Assembly: GCF_017573465.1 (NCBI RefSeq)
Contig: NZ_JAGEPF010000018.1
Location: 62,001 to 126,000 of the forward strand
Length of the DNA: 64,000 bases
Direction of reading: 5' to 3'
From: Actinomadura violacea
GTDB taxonomy: Bacteria > Actinomycetota > Actinomycetes > Streptosporangiales > Streptosporangiaceae
Part shown: positions 1-9,225 of the stretch, piece by piece
How positions within the stretch are numbered: position 1 is the first letter of the stretch
Layout of the letters: each line of letters opens with the position of its first letter
Program-made: the position numbers and the translations under genes
Notes under the pieces: model-generated
Told to the model about the DNA's origin: nothing
Database searches by the model: none
The model's input: only the letters and a program-made list of their open reading frames with translations

Positions 1-375
1 ACCCGACAGCTGCCTCTCGGCTTCCCGCCAGTCGAACGAGCCGGTGCCCTTCACGGCGCCCACGACCCGGGCTCGGGCTCGGGTGCTCGCCCAGGGGCCG
101 CCGCCCGGCGTACCGCCGCGGCGACCCGGCCGGGGCGCGGGTGAACCCGCGGCCCGGTCTGAAGGGACCGGGGCTGCCGGGCGAGGCCGCTGGCCGCCGC
201 GGTCACCACGCCAGGGCCGACCGGCACGGGGCCGACCGGAATGGGGCCGGGTGCGCGTGAGATCAGCATGGGTCTTCTGCCTGGTCGAAGGGGTGAGCGG
301 GCTGGTAGGGAGGGGGAGCCGCGTCGGGCGGCCGCCGGAGCGGAGTCGCCGGGTGGCCGCCCGAGGCGGCTGGTG
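1..375. other. No gene recognised at left edge
   Basis: This GC-rich stretch lies downstream of the minus-strand P450 gene that ends at 376. Open frames exist on both strands, but they are rich in Arg, Gly and Pro, have no convincing ribosome site and show no domain I recognise. It is probably intergenic or the edge of a gene outside the window. Confidence 0.5.
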
Positions 376-1728
376 TCACCTGGGTGGTGCGCCGTCGAGG
401 TGGACCGGCAGGTCGGTCGGGCAGTTGGTGAACATCGAGGGGACCTGAGTGAGGTCGTCGTCGGGGACGGCGAGCGTCAGGTCGGGGTGGCGGTCGAACA
501 GTGCGTGCAGGGCGATGCGGGCTTCGAGGCGGGCCAGGGGCGCGCCGAGGCAGTAGTGGGCGCCGACGCCGAAGGCCAGGTGCTGGGTGTTGGCGCGGGT
601 GATGTCGAAGCGGTCGGCGGTGGGGCCGTGGACGTCGGGGTCGCGGCCGACGCCCCCGTACAGGCCGATCAGGAGCTGGCCGGGCGGGATGGTGGTGCCG
701 CCGATCGGGACGGCGGCCTTGGTGTATCCGGCGACCAGGTAGTTGATCACGCCGTCGTAGCGCAGGGTCTCCTCGACCACGGCGCTCCAGCCTTCGGGCG
801 GGAGGGTCTTGGCGTGGGCGAGCTGGTCGGGGTGGGCGAGCAGGGCGCGGACCGCGTTGGTGATCAGGGTGAAGGTGGTCTCGTGGCCGGCGACCACCAG
901 CAGCCAGAGCGTGTCGATCAGCTGCCGGTGCGTCAGGGCGTCGCCGTCGTCGTCGCGGACGCCGATCAGGGCGCTGGTCAGGTCGGCGCCGGGCCGTGAC
1001 CGGCGCCGCTCGACCAGTTCACCCAGCAGCTCCAAGCGGCCGGTCTCGACGTCGGCGGCGTCCTTTGCGGTCTTGTCGCCGGTGCGCATCAGGGCGTCGA
1101 CCAGGGCGCGCATGCGGGGCCGCATCGGGTCGGGGATGCCGAGCAGCCGGCAGATCACGCCCATGGGGATGGTGTAGGCGTAGTGCGCGCGCAGGTCGAC
1201 GGCGCCCTCCACGCCCTCCGTGCCGGGGCTGCGGTGGTCGGGCAGGGCGTCCAGGGCGTCGTGGACGATGCGGGTGATGTCGCCGGCCATCTCCTCGACC
1301 CGGCGGGCGGTGAACACCCGGCTGATCATCTGGCGGAGGCGGCGGTGCTCGGGGTCGTCGAGGAAGAACATGTTGGTCAGGCCGATGAACATGCCGGCCA
1401 GCGGCCAGTCGTCGGGGACCAGCCCGTCGCGGTAGGCGGCCCAGTGCCGGTGCGCGACCCGGGAGATGTCGGGGTGGCGGCTGAGCCGGCCGAGGAGGTC
1501 GTGGCGGGTGACCGCCCAGGCGTGGACGGTGTCGGGCAGGCCGGGCAGCACGGTCCGCACGACCGGTCCGGCGGCGCGGAGCCGGGCCATCTCGCCGTGC
1601 GGGTCGGCGCCGTCGGGGTCGATGGACACGATCGGGACCGCCGGCTCCGCGCCGCCGGAGCGGACCTCGGGCTGCTGGTCGGACTGCTGGTCGGGCCGGG
1701 TGTCGGGGCGGCTGGGGTGAGGGGTCAT
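376..1728 (-). CDS. Cytochrome P450 (conservon-associated)
   Basis: This 450-residue bacterial P450 should be a soluble haem monooxygenase fed by a ferredoxin. The I-helix oxygen-binding motif AGHETT is near residue 268, ExxR appears as ETLR near 308, and the haem-binding loop FGVGAHYCLG near residue 390 carries the Cys ligand. Length and motif order fit the CYP105/107-like bacterial families. It follows a second P450 by 67 nt on the same strand and closes the conservon operon; conservons of the cvn9-13 type in Streptomyces commonly carry P450 genes. The first 30 residues are Pro/Gln/Asp-rich and probably disordered. The substrate is unknown. Confidence 0.9.
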   Translation of the reverse strand: MTPHPSRPDTRPDQQSDQQPEVRSGGAEPAVPIVSIDPDGADPHGEMARLRAAGPVVRTVLPGLPDTVHAWAVTRHDLLGRLSRHPDISRVAHRHWAAYRDGLVPDDWPLAGMFIGLTNMFFLDDPEHRRLRQMISRVFTARRVEEMAGDITRIVHDALDALPDHRSPGTEGVEGAVDLRAHYAYTIPMGVICRLLGIPDPMRPRMRALVDALMRTGDKTAKDAADVETGRLELLGELVERRRSRPGADLTSALIGVRDDDGDALTHRQLIDTLWLLVVAGHETTFTLITNAVRALLAHPDQLAHAKTLPPEGWSAVVEETLRYDGVINYLVAGYTKAAVPIGGTTIPPGQLLIGLYGGVGRDPDVHGPTADRFDITRANTQHLAFGVGAHYCLGAPLARLEARIALHALFDRHPDLTLAVPDDDLTQVPSMFTNCPTDLPVHLDGAPPR

Positions 1729-1795
1729 CGGTTTCCTCCCGAGGTCGGGAACTGATGGGGGTGCGGCGGGGGGCCGGATCGGGTGCTGGCGCTGG

Positions 1796-3130
1796 TCAGG
1801 TGCGGGGCGGGGTGGAGAAGCGGACGGGCAGGACGGCGGGGCGGCGGGCCCAGGGGGAGGGCTCGTAGGGGATGTCTTCTGGGGGGATCGCCAGCTGCAT
1901 GGCGGGCAGGAGCCGCAGGGCGGTGTCGACGGCGGTACGGGCGATGAGCCGGGCGGGGATCTTGGCGGGGCAGGCGTGGTGTCCGGCGCTGAAGGCCAGG
2001 TGGGCGCGGTTGCCGGTGTCCAGGCGGGGGTTGCCGGTGCGGGCGCGGGGGTCGTGGTTGGCGGCGGCCAGTCCCAGGATGAGGGGGTCGCCGCGGGTGA
2101 TGAGGTGGCCGCCGAGTTCGTGGTCGTCCAGGGCGTAGCGGGCGGGCATGTTGGCCATCGGGGGGTTGGCCCACAGCATTTCGTCCAGGGCGTCGTCGAC
2201 GCCGAGGCGTCCGTGCCGCAGTTGCCCGGCGAAGCGGGGGTCGGTGAGCATGTGCCGCAGGGTCTGGGTGATCCAGTTGGTGGTGGTCTCCCACCCGGCG
2301 ACCACGGTGATCACCATGCTCTGCTGGACCTCGTAGTCGGTGTGCAGGTCGGGGTGGTGCAGGAATCGGGTGGTCAGGTCGTTGGCGGGGGCGGCGCGGC
2401 GGGCGTTGATGATGCGGGTGAGCAGGGCGTTGAGGGCGCGGTCGCCGTCCTGGGAGTCGGCGCCGGAGCCGATCAGCGCGGTGATCGCCCGCTGCAGTGC
2501 GGTGTTGTCGGCGGGGCTGAGCCCGAACAGGTCGGTGACGGCCAGCATCGGGATCGGTGCGGCGTATCCCGACATCAGGTCGGCCTTACCGTTGCTGGCG
2601 AAGCCGGCGATGAGCTGCTGGCAGCGGGCGCGGACGGCGTCGAGCATGGCGATCTGGTCGATGCCGTCGAGGGCCTCGGTGATCGGGTCGATGAGGCGGC
2701 GGTGCTCGTGGCCGTCCCGGAAGTAGCCGTTGTCGCGGGGCCCCATCATCGGTAGCAGCGGCGAGTCGGGCGGCACCAGGCCTTCGGCCAGCGCCCGCCA
2801 GTTCGCGGGGTTGCGGGAGTAGAGCTGCTCGCGGCGGGTCACCTGCAGGATGTGGTCGTAGTCCAGGACCAGCCAGGCGTTGATCGCGGTGCGCTGCCGC
2901 TGCGGGTCGGCCGGGGTGAGCTCGACCGGCGCGATGGGCCCGAACCGGGCACGCAGGTGCGCGTAGACGTCGGCGGGCTCCGGGCAGGCGGTCGTGGCGG
3001 CCAGCGGTGTCAGCCCGGTCAGCTCCGCCAGCCGTCGCCCCGGCGCCGACACCGCGCCCGGCACCGCGCCCGGCACCGCGCCCGGCAGGGTGTCCGGTAG
3101 GGCGGCCTGCTGCAGGTGGAAGTCGCTCAT
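1796..3130 (-). CDS. cvnE: Cytochrome P450, CvnE-like
   Basis: This 444-residue P450-fold protein is encoded directly after the conservon GTPase, its ATG overlapping that gene's stop (TGATG). The I-helix reads AGWETTT near residue 265 and the haem loop reads FSAGHHACPA near residue 378, so the Cys ligand is present. The ExxR position reads EMLW, so the usual Arg of the K-helix is replaced by Trp; that Arg is nearly invariant in P450s. The N-terminus has a short GAVP tandem repeat (residues 17-27). Position and family match the fifth gene of conservons, where P450s are thought to act with the G-protein-like complex. Its substrate is unknown, and it may be catalytically weak or regulatory. Confidence 0.88.
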   Translation of the reverse strand: MSDFHLQQAALPDTLPGAVPGAVPGAVSAPGRRLAELTGLTPLAATTACPEPADVYAHLRARFGPIAPVELTPADPQRQRTAINAWLVLDYDHILQVTRREQLYSRNPANWRALAEGLVPPDSPLLPMMGPRDNGYFRDGHEHRRLIDPITEALDGIDQIAMLDAVRARCQQLIAGFASNGKADLMSGYAAPIPMLAVTDLFGLSPADNTALQRAITALIGSGADSQDGDRALNALLTRIINARRAAPANDLTTRFLHHPDLHTDYEVQQSMVITVVAGWETTTNWITQTLRHMLTDPRFAGQLRHGRLGVDDALDEMLWANPPMANMPARYALDDHELGGHLITRGDPLILGLAAANHDPRARTGNPRLDTGNRAHLAFSAGHHACPAKIPARLIARTAVDTALRLLPAMQLAIPPEDIPYEPSPWARRPAVLPVRFSTPPRT

Positions 3131-3915
3131 CAGATCTGCCTTGGCGTGGAGGTTGTCGTGAACGGAGCGCTGCCGGGCGGTGCGGGCGTCGGAGGGGAGT
3201 GCGCGGGCGCCAGCCGGTGGACGTACTCGACCAGCGCGATCAGGGCGCTGAGGCTGGAGGCGCGGTCGCGGGCGTCGGCGTCGATCAGGGGGGTGTCCTC
3301 GCGCAGGTCCAGCGCGGCGCGCAGGTCACCGTGGTCGAAGGGCGGGGTGTCGGGGAAGTGGTTGACCACCACCACCAGCGGCAGGTCGGGGTGGTGTTCC
3401 TCCATCTGGTCGAGCGCGGCGAACGAGACGTCGATGCGGCGGGCGTCGACCAGCACCAGCGCTCCCACCGCGCCGGGCACCAGGCCCTGCCACAACTGCC
3501 AGAACCGCTGCTGGCCGGGCGTGCCGAACATGAACAACACCATCCGGGGAGAGATGGTGATCCGGCCGAAGTCCAGCGCCACGGTGGTGGCCGTCTTGTG
3601 TTCGAGCTGGGCCAGGTCGTCGACTCCGACGGAGGCGGTGGTGAGCGCTTCCTCGGTGCGCAGCGGCGCGATCTCGCTGACCGACCCGATCAAGGTGGTC
3701 TTGCCCACCCCGAACCCGCCGACCACCAGGATCTTCACCGACCGCTCCACCGAATCGGGCAGCGCATCGAACACCGGCCCGGACAGCGGCCCGGACAGCG
3801 GATCGGGCAGTGGGTTGGGGGGCGCGGCGGGCGCCGGGACGAGCGCCGAACCGGCAGGGGCCGCGCTGGCTCGCGCCGTCTGGTCCGGCGCGGGGTCAAA
3901 GGGCGCGGAGGCCAT
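3130..3915 (-). CDS. cvnD: Conservon GTP-binding protein (CvnD-like)
   Basis: This 261-residue Ras/Mgl-like small GTPase is preceded by a Pro/Ala-rich N-terminal tail of about 58 residues. The P-loop GGFGVGKTT is near residue 67, and the switch II region reads FGTPGQQRFW near residue 130, where Gln follows the Gly as in related MglA-like proteins. The base-recognition loop reads VVNHFPD rather than NKxD, as in other conservon GTPases. It overlaps cvnC by 20 nt and its stop overlaps cvnE. In Streptomyces, CvnA-D form a membrane-associated complex that resembles a eukaryotic G-protein assembly and affects antibiotic production and development. Confidence 0.92.
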   Translation of the reverse strand: MASAPFDPAPDQTARASAAPAGSALVPAPAAPPNPLPDPLSGPLSGPVFDALPDSVERSVKILVVGGFGVGKTTLIGSVSEIAPLRTEEALTTASVGVDDLAQLEHKTATTVALDFGRITISPRMVLFMFGTPGQQRFWQLWQGLVPGAVGALVLVDARRIDVSFAALDQMEEHHPDLPLVVVVNHFPDTPPFDHGDLRAALDLREDTPLIDADARDRASSLSALIALVEYVHRLAPAHSPPTPAPPGSAPFTTTSTPRQI

Positions 3916-4450
3916 CGAGGATCTCCTCCAGAATCCGTCGGTCGACCGTCACTGGGCTGCGGAAACGCAGCAGGCCGCTGTCGATCAGGTCCGCGGCCAG
4001 CACCGTCACGACGCTGACCGGCCGCTGCAGGCGCGCCGCGACCTCGGCCACCGACAACTGCCGCTGGCACAGGACCAGCAACGCGATCTGCTCCCGCGAC
4101 GCGGTCACCGGCAGCCCCCGCCCCGGCGGCGAAGCCGACAGCGGCGAAAATGCCGAGCCCGTCAACGCCGAGCCCGTCAACGCCGAGCCGGCCAGTGGCG
4201 GGCGGGGCGATGACGGGCCCGGTGCTCGCTCGCCGGAGTCCAACGCATCGGGGTCCAGCGCACCGGGGTCTGCCGTGTTGGCGCCGGCCGGTGCCGACGG
4301 TCCGGCCGATGGGCGGTCGGTGACGGTGCGCAGCAGCGTTTCGGGCTGCAGGGTGTTGCGGGTCGGTGTCGTCCGTCCGCCGGTGACGACGTAGACCGGC
4401 ACCAGGTGAACGGGTTCCGCCGGCGGGGGGCTGTCATCGAGGCCGCTCAT
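3896..4450 (-). CDS. cvnC: DUF742 protein (CvnC-like)
   Basis: This 184-residue DUF742 protein is the third conservon component. The C-terminal 80 residues form the conserved winged-helix-like DUF742 domain, including EQIALLVLCQRQLSVAEVAA (residues 107-126) and a closing DGLRAL. The N-terminal half is low complexity, with a tandem SALTG repeat around residues 86-98 and Ala/Asp/Pro-rich flanks. The start codon overlaps the cvnB stop (ATGA), so translation is likely coupled. Family members bind the GTPase and the roadblock protein; no enzymatic role is known. Confidence 0.9.
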   Translation of the reverse strand: MSGLDDSPPPAEPVHLVPVYVVTGGRTTPTRNTLQPETLLRTVTDRPSAGPSAPAGANTADPGALDPDALDSGERAPGPSSPRPPLAGSALTGSALTGSAFSPLSASPPGRGLPVTASREQIALLVLCQRQLSVAEVAARLQRPVSVVTVLAADLIDSGLLRFRSPVTVDRRILEEILDGLRAL

Positions 4451-4977
4451 GGGGCGCCCATCGCGCCGACCCCACCACCGGCGGCCCCGCCACCGGCTCC
4501 CGTCCCGCCGCCAGCGGCGCTTGCGGCGCCGCTCGCGGCGGCGTGGCGGCCGCCCAGGTAGCCGGTGGCCGAGGAGGGTCCGGCGGTGTCACGCGCCGGG
4601 GTGGCCAGGTTGGTCTCACCGATCTTGTTGATCAGGCTGCTCATCTGCTGGGCGATGAGTCCGGGGTCCAGGGCGGCGGGATCGGCGACGACCGCCAGGT
4701 GCGAGCCGCCCGCCGCGCGGCGGGTGAACAGCACCGCGCCCGGCAGTTCCATCGAGGACCGCCGCATGCCGGGATCGCTGGTGTCGCTGAAGTCGCGGGC
4801 GATCCCTTCGGCCAGGCTGTTCAGCCCGGCGCACACGGCCGCGAGCCGGGCGGAGACGGCGTCGTCCATGCCATCGGACCGGTGCTTGACCAGGCCGTCG
4901 GCGGTGGCCACGAGCACGTGACGCACTCCGGGCAACCGCAGCAGGTCCGCGAGGATCCAGTTCTGGTCGTCTGTCAT
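4447..4977 (-). CDS. cvnB: Roadblock/LC7 protein (CvnB-like)
   Basis: This 176-residue protein has a Roadblock/LC7 domain in its first 120 residues: it opens MTDDQNWILADLL and continues through VLVATADGLVKH to SSLINKIGETNL. A Gly/Ala-rich tail of about 55 residues follows. The start was chosen because the ATG overlaps the cvnA stop (ATGA) and the roadblock fold begins at that point. Roadblock proteins act as GTPase-activating or scaffold partners of MglA-type GTPases, so it should partner the neighbouring CvnD-like protein. Confidence 0.93.
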   Translation of the reverse strand: MTDDQNWILADLLRLPGVRHVLVATADGLVKHRSDGMDDAVSARLAAVCAGLNSLAEGIARDFSDTSDPGMRRSSMELPGAVLFTRRAAGGSHLAVVADPAALDPGLIAQQMSSLINKIGETNLATPARDTAGPSSATGYLGGRHAAASGAASAAGGGTGAGGGAAGGGVGAMGAP

Positions 4978-6851
4978 CGCTGCTCGTCCTTGGGGTCGTG
5001 GCCGGGCCCGGTGCCCGGCCGGAGGTCGGTGTCGGCGGCCGTGCCGCCCGGCGCGTCCGGGATCGCCGAGCCGCCGGAGTCGGCGCTGTCGGTGCTGGCG
5101 GGGCCGGTGAGCGGTACCGCGTTCCAGTAGGCGTCTATCCACGCCGCTTCCGCGGCGGGATCGGCCGGCGGGACTGCGCTCGCCGACGCCCCGCCCGCTT
5201 CGGCCGCGCCGGGTGCGGGTGCGTGAGCCGGTCCGCGCGCAGCACTCGGAACGCCCGGAGTGCTCGGTGTGGGATCGCCGCGGCGGTGCCGACGACGCTG
5301 CGGGAAGCCCTCCGTCGGGCCCGCCCCGGCCGACGGCGCGGCCGACGGTGCGGCCGACCAGCGCTCGGTACCGGCTGCGCCGTCGGGGCCGGAGCCCGCG
5401 CCGCCGCCGAGAGACGCTCCCGTGCCGCGGAACGGCGCGCTGCCGGAGGGGGCGCTGCCGGAGAGGGTGCTCGCGGAGGGGTCGGTGTCGCCGTACGGCT
5501 GGTTGGGGTGGGGGAACGGCGGGATGGCCAGGGGGACGGTGGTGACCAGATTCTGCGGGATCAGCACGATCGCGCGGACCCCGCCGTAGGGTGATGCGGC
5601 CAAATCCACGCCGATGTTGTGGCGGCGGGCGTACCGGCCCACGACCGCGAGCCCGGTCTGCGGCACCGCGCCCATATCCTCCAGCCGGACCGGCCGCTGC
5701 CCGGCGGCGACCTGCCGCAGAGCAGACAGCTCGTTGTCGCGCAATCCCAGACCGGCGTCGTCGATCTCGACGACGGCACCGCGCTGGACTCGGTAGACTT
5801 GGACCTGGACCGCGGTGGTCGGCGGGGACGACTGCGCGGCGTTGGCCAGCAGCTCGGCGATCAGGTGGATGACCGTCTCGACGATCGGCGACGCCACCGC
5901 GACCTCCCGGTCGCCGGCGACTTGGACCCGGTCGAAGGCAGTCATCCGGCCCGAGGCCGCGCGGACCACCTCCACCAGCGGTTCGTCGTTCTGCCACTGC
6001 TGGCCCGGCCATTCCCCGGCCAGCGTCACCACGCTCTGGGCGTAGCGGGCCTGCTGCGCCGCCGCGTGCTCGACGCGCGCGCTGACCCGCAGGGCCACCG
6101 GATCCTCGGGCATCTCCCGCACCATCTGCTGCGCCTGACCGGCGATCTCCAGAGCGGAGGCCTGCAGCCGCCGCGCCAGCGCGATCTGCGTCTGCCGCAT
6201 CGACCCCAGCTCGCGGTGCCGCCGCTGCGCCAGCGCACCGACCTCCGCCACCAGCCGCTCAAGCAACACCGCGGTGTCAGGGGCCAGCACGCCGGGCGTC
6301 GCGTCGGCCGGCAGGGTCAATTCCGCCTGCGTCCCCTCGGCGAGCACCGGCAGTTGCCGCTCGACCAGGTGGGACAGCGCCGACCGGACGGCATCCAGTG
6401 CCCGCGCCATCTGAAGGTGACGCTGCTCGGCCGCTTGCCCGGCCTGCGCGCTGGTCCACTTCAACTGTTCGAGCTCGGACCGTGCCGCCGCGAGTTCTCG
6501 CCACGCCTCGGTCGACTCTTCTTCGGCCAGGACGTGGGCTTGTTCGGTGGCGCGGACTCGGCGCCACATCCACACCGACGCCCCCAGCGCGGCCCCTGCC
6601 CCGGCCACAGCGACCAGTGCCGCGGCCGGCTTCAACCCGCCGGTCAGCAGCGGCGCCGCGACGGCGTGCACGACCAGCAGCGCGCCGCAGCCGCTCGCCG
6701 CCCACCCCACCCAGCGCGGCGCCGGATCGGCGTCGGGCGGCAGCGGGCGTGATCGCGGCCACGAAGCCGGAGACGGAACCGGTGCCGGCGGGGAGCCGGG
6801 AGACGGCCTGTGCCGTGACGGTCGGGTGGGGCGCTGCAGGGGCGTGGTCAT
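4974..6851 (-). CDS. cvnA: Conservon sensor kinase-like membrane protein (CvnA-like)
   Basis: This 625-residue protein has two membrane segments near residues 46-68 and 73-93, a coiled-coil-like stretch (about 100-290), a GHKL ATPase domain (about 320-450) and a disordered Pro/Ser/Ala-rich tail of about 170 residues. ATP-binding boxes are visible: the N-box ELLANAAQSS and the G1 box VEIDDAGLGL. No obvious phospho-accepting H-box is seen, as is usual for CvnA proteins, so it may not be a classical two-component kinase. It heads the conservon and overlaps cvnB. A 67-nt gap separates it from the upstream gene, so read-through from that operon is possible. Confidence 0.9.
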   Translation of the reverse strand: MTTPLQRPTRPSRHRPSPGSPPAPVPSPASWPRSRPLPPDADPAPRWVGWAASGCGALLVVHAVAAPLLTGGLKPAAALVAVAGAGAALGASVWMWRRVRATEQAHVLAEEESTEAWRELAAARSELEQLKWTSAQAGQAAEQRHLQMARALDAVRSALSHLVERQLPVLAEGTQAELTLPADATPGVLAPDTAVLLERLVAEVGALAQRRHRELGSMRQTQIALARRLQASALEIAGQAQQMVREMPEDPVALRVSARVEHAAAQQARYAQSVVTLAGEWPGQQWQNDEPLVEVVRAASGRMTAFDRVQVAGDREVAVASPIVETVIHLIAELLANAAQSSPPTTAVQVQVYRVQRGAVVEIDDAGLGLRDNELSALRQVAAGQRPVRLEDMGAVPQTGLAVVGRYARRHNIGVDLAASPYGGVRAIVLIPQNLVTTVPLAIPPFPHPNQPYGDTDPSASTLSGSAPSGSAPFRGTGASLGGGAGSGPDGAAGTERWSAAPSAAPSAGAGPTEGFPQRRRHRRGDPTPSTPGVPSAARGPAHAPAPGAAEAGGASASAVPPADPAAEAAWIDAYWNAVPLTGPASTDSADSGGSAIPDAPGGTAADTDLRPGTGPGHDPKDEQR

Positions 6852-6918
6852 GATCGCCTTCGGGTACGGCGGGATGGACGGGGGGTCGGACGGCCGGGGT
6901 AGCGGGCCGCCGGGGCGG

Positions 6919-7776
6919 CTAGTCCGGAGCCGGGGGCGGAGTGCCGTACCAGTCGTCGCGCAACTGAACGCACAAGGCCACCAGCCTCAAGACGAACTCG
7001 GGGTGCAGGTCGGGCGGGACGTCCTCGACCGGAAGACGGCGTAGTTGCCGGTGCAGCGGCGCGCGCAGGCCCAGCTCGTCCTGGCCGCAGACCGCGTGCA
7101 GGTGCGCCGACAGCGCGGCGCGGGTGTGGCCTCGGCCGTGCGCCTGCGCCAACTGCTTGACCAGCGCGGCGATCTCGCGGGTCAGGTGACCGGCGACCTG
7201 CTCCAGCCCATGCCGCGCCAGTAGCCGGTCCACTGCGGCCAGGGCCGCGCCGTCCTGGCCGCCGCGGCAGGCGTAGCCGCGGCACAGCTCGGCCGCCTCG
7301 AACTCCAACCGCGCCGACGCGCCCTCCACCGGCGGCGGGGGTGGCGGCGGGGACGCCACCGGCGCGAGACCGGTGACGCCCGCGACGTGGAGGATCTGCT
7401 CGGCTGCCTGTGCCACACTCGCCCCGGCCAGAGCTCCCTCGTCCAGGCCGTCGAGCCAGAAAAAGCCACCGCCGCACCATCCGATCTGCGAGACCGGTTC
7501 ACCGTCGACGACGACGGTCAACACCACGGCGGGCCGCGCCGCCCCGAGCCGGGGGAGGTGTTCGGACGTCGCCTGCACCGCGGCCCCCGCCGGGAGATCC
7601 GCGTGACCCGGCGAGAGGTTCGCCGCAGGGTCCGCGACAGAATTCGCCGCGGGGTTCGCGGAGCGGGCCGGCGTGAACTGCGCCCGCATCACTCCGGTCA
7701 CCCGCGAGCTCCGGATCTTCAGCTGCAGCAGCAGCCGGCCCAGGGGCTCCAGCCCGGGCAGATCGTCACCGCTCAT
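6919..7776 (-). CDS. Unknown protein upstream of conservon
   Basis: I do not recognise this 285-residue protein. The N-terminus (LGRLLLQLKIRSSRVTG) is followed by an Ala/Pro linker and a compact middle domain with Trp/Cys-rich IGWCGGGFFW. A poly-Pro stretch near 150 precedes a helical C-terminal half (residues 165-285). The second ATG (7776) was chosen over one two codons upstream; both overlap the preceding gene's end. It belongs to the overlapping series 9887 to 6919 and leads into the conservon, so a link to that system is plausible but inferred from position only. Confidence 0.6.
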   Translation of the reverse strand: MSGDDLPGLEPLGRLLLQLKIRSSRVTGVMRAQFTPARSANPAANSVADPAANLSPGHADLPAGAAVQATSEHLPRLGAARPAVVLTVVVDGEPVSQIGWCGGGFFWLDGLDEGALAGASVAQAAEQILHVAGVTGLAPVASPPPPPPPVEGASARLEFEAAELCRGYACRGGQDGAALAAVDRLLARHGLEQVAGHLTREIAALVKQLAQAHGRGHTRAALSAHLHAVCGQDELGLRAPLHRQLRRLPVEDVPPDLHPEFVLRLVALCVQLRDDWYGTPPPAPD

Positions 7777-8281
7777 CGGCATCCCCTCGCGGTGAGGCGA
7801 AGGGGTGGTTCTTGCGCACCCCGGCCAGACGTATGGTCGCGCAGCCGCAGATGATCCCCAGCGCCTGGATCAGATCGCCGGGGGCAATCTGCGGGTCGGG
7901 CGGCGGAGGCGGCGCCAGCAGCAGCAACCGCGGCAGCACTTCCCATGCGCGGCGGTCGAAGATCTTGGGCGCGGAGCGGAAGGCGCCCATCAGCGTGGCG
8001 AGCGCGGCGGACCGGCTCTCCCCGGTCTCCTGCGCCAGCACCCCGAGCAGACTCCGGGCACACGGGAAGGCGACCACGACCACCACCTCGGCCTCGTGGC
8101 GGCGCAGCAGCTCACCGAGCAACTCCCCGGGTCCACGGCCCGCCGATGCGTCGGCCATGTTCAGAGCGGTGATCCCCAGGTAGAACCGGCGGAAGTCCTC
8201 GTGCACGTCCCCGGGCACCTCCCGGGGCACCTTCTTGTGCACGTTTCCGGGCGGGGGGCCGGTGGTCGGCCGCGCGCTCAT
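7766..8281 (-). CDS. Unknown protein, 171 aa
   Basis: I do not recognise this 171-residue protein. It has a charged N-terminus (about 25 residues), a helical core with hydrophobic stretches VVVVVAF and LPRLLLLAP, and a proline run PPPPPD before a final helix. There is no signal peptide. Its start overlaps the stop of the endonuclease/phosphatase-family gene by 4 nt (ATGA) and its end overlaps the next gene, so it is translationally coupled within the operon. Confidence 0.6.
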   Translation of the reverse strand: MSARPTTGPPPGNVHKKVPREVPGDVHEDFRRFYLGITALNMADASAGRGPGELLGELLRRHEAEVVVVVAFPCARSLLGVLAQETGESRSAALATLMGAFRSAPKIFDRRAWEVLPRLLLLAPPPPPDPQIAPGDLIQALGIICGCATIRLAGVRKNHPFASPRGDADER

Positions 8282-9225
8282 GCCCGACCCCCGCGCCGAC
8301 GGCCGCCGTGCTCATGGTCGTCCCCGGCGCCTCGTGCTCCACCTATGCGGCCCGGGGCGAAGGACACCGACACCAGGCGGTGATCACTGGCCCGGTCACC
8401 GACGTCGGAGACCTCCACCTTGTAGGTGTCGGGCAGCACGGCGCCGGACAGGGCCCGGCTGAAGGCGATGTGGTCGATCCGCTGGCCCTGGCCGTTATCA
8501 ACCCCGCCGTTCACGGTCGGGGTCATGTCACCGGCCAGGCACCCCGCGCTGACGAAGCCGGCCTCGGCCAGCACACGCAACGCGCGCCGATCCGACACCA
8601 ACCGCCCGCCGCGCGGCCGCGCCCCCGGAGGCAGCGACTTGTGCAGCCGCTTGTGCGGCGGGCGCTTGGACCAGTCCGGCTCGAACTCGCGGTGCCGCCG
8701 CGGACGCCACGGCCACCAGGACGGCCCGCCCCGGCAGTCGGGCCACGAGGAGTTGGCGTCGCCCAAGACGATGGCCGGGGTGCCCGGGCCGGCGTACCGG
8801 GTGAGTTTCAGGGCCGCCTCCAGCCGGGCATCCCCGGACCAGTGCGGCCACTGCACACTGCGCACCGCCACCAGATGGCCGCACACCTCAAGCTCCAGCC
8901 AGCCGACCTGGTCGTGGAACACATCGGGCAGGCCGGGCGTCCAGTGCCGCACCGGGCGGCACCGCGCCGACCGCACGAACACCATCTGGTGCAAGGTGCC
9001 GGAGGTGCTGGGGGTCAGGAAGCTGCGGTCCAGCCCCGACGGCCGCAACGCCTCCTCGGCCTGGAACCGGCGGGCCTGCCCGTCCCCATCCCAGCCCTTG
9101 GCCTCCTGCAACGCCAGAATGTCGACCGGCCGTCCGATGCTCTTCAGCAACTGCGGCACCAGGTCCAGGCGTTCGCCGTCCTGAAGGTTGAGCGTCGCGA
9201 CGGTGACGACGGCGCCCGCGTTCAC
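8278..9225 (-). CDS. Endonuclease/exonuclease/phosphatase family protein
   Basis: This 315-residue protein has the EEP fold (DNase I/sphingomyelinase class), a metal-dependent phosphodiesterase family. The motifs appear in order: LNLQDG near residue 13, LQEAKG near 39, VLGDANSS near 152 (metal-binding Asp-Asn), RIDHIAFS near 253 and SDHRLVSVSF near 281 (catalytic Asp-His). All catalytic motif residues seem present. The substrate could be DNA, RNA or a phospho-ester and cannot be told from sequence. The GTG start overlaps the HAD gene stop (GTGA); the C-terminal 20 residues are Gly/Arg/His-rich. Confidence 0.82.
   Translation of the reverse strand: MNAGAVVTVATLNLQDGERLDLVPQLLKSIGRPVDILALQEAKGWDGDGQARRFQAEEALRPSGLDRSFLTPSTSGTLHQMVFVRSARCRPVRHWTPGLPDVFHDQVGWLELEVCGHLVAVRSVQWPHWSGDARLEAALKLTRYAGPGTPAIVLGDANSSWPDCRGGPSWWPWRPRRHREFEPDWSKRPPHKRLHKSLPPGARPRGGRLVSDRRALRVLAEAGFVSAGCLAGDMTPTVNGGVDNGQGQRIDHIAFSRALSGAVLPDTYKVEVSDVGDRASDHRLVSVSFAPGRIGGARGAGDDHEHGGRRRGGRA

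Noticed and set aside
241..999. Long plus-strand open frame opposite the first P450
   Set aside because: Gly/Val/Asp-rich translation with no fold, opposite a clear P450; a typical GC-skew shadow.
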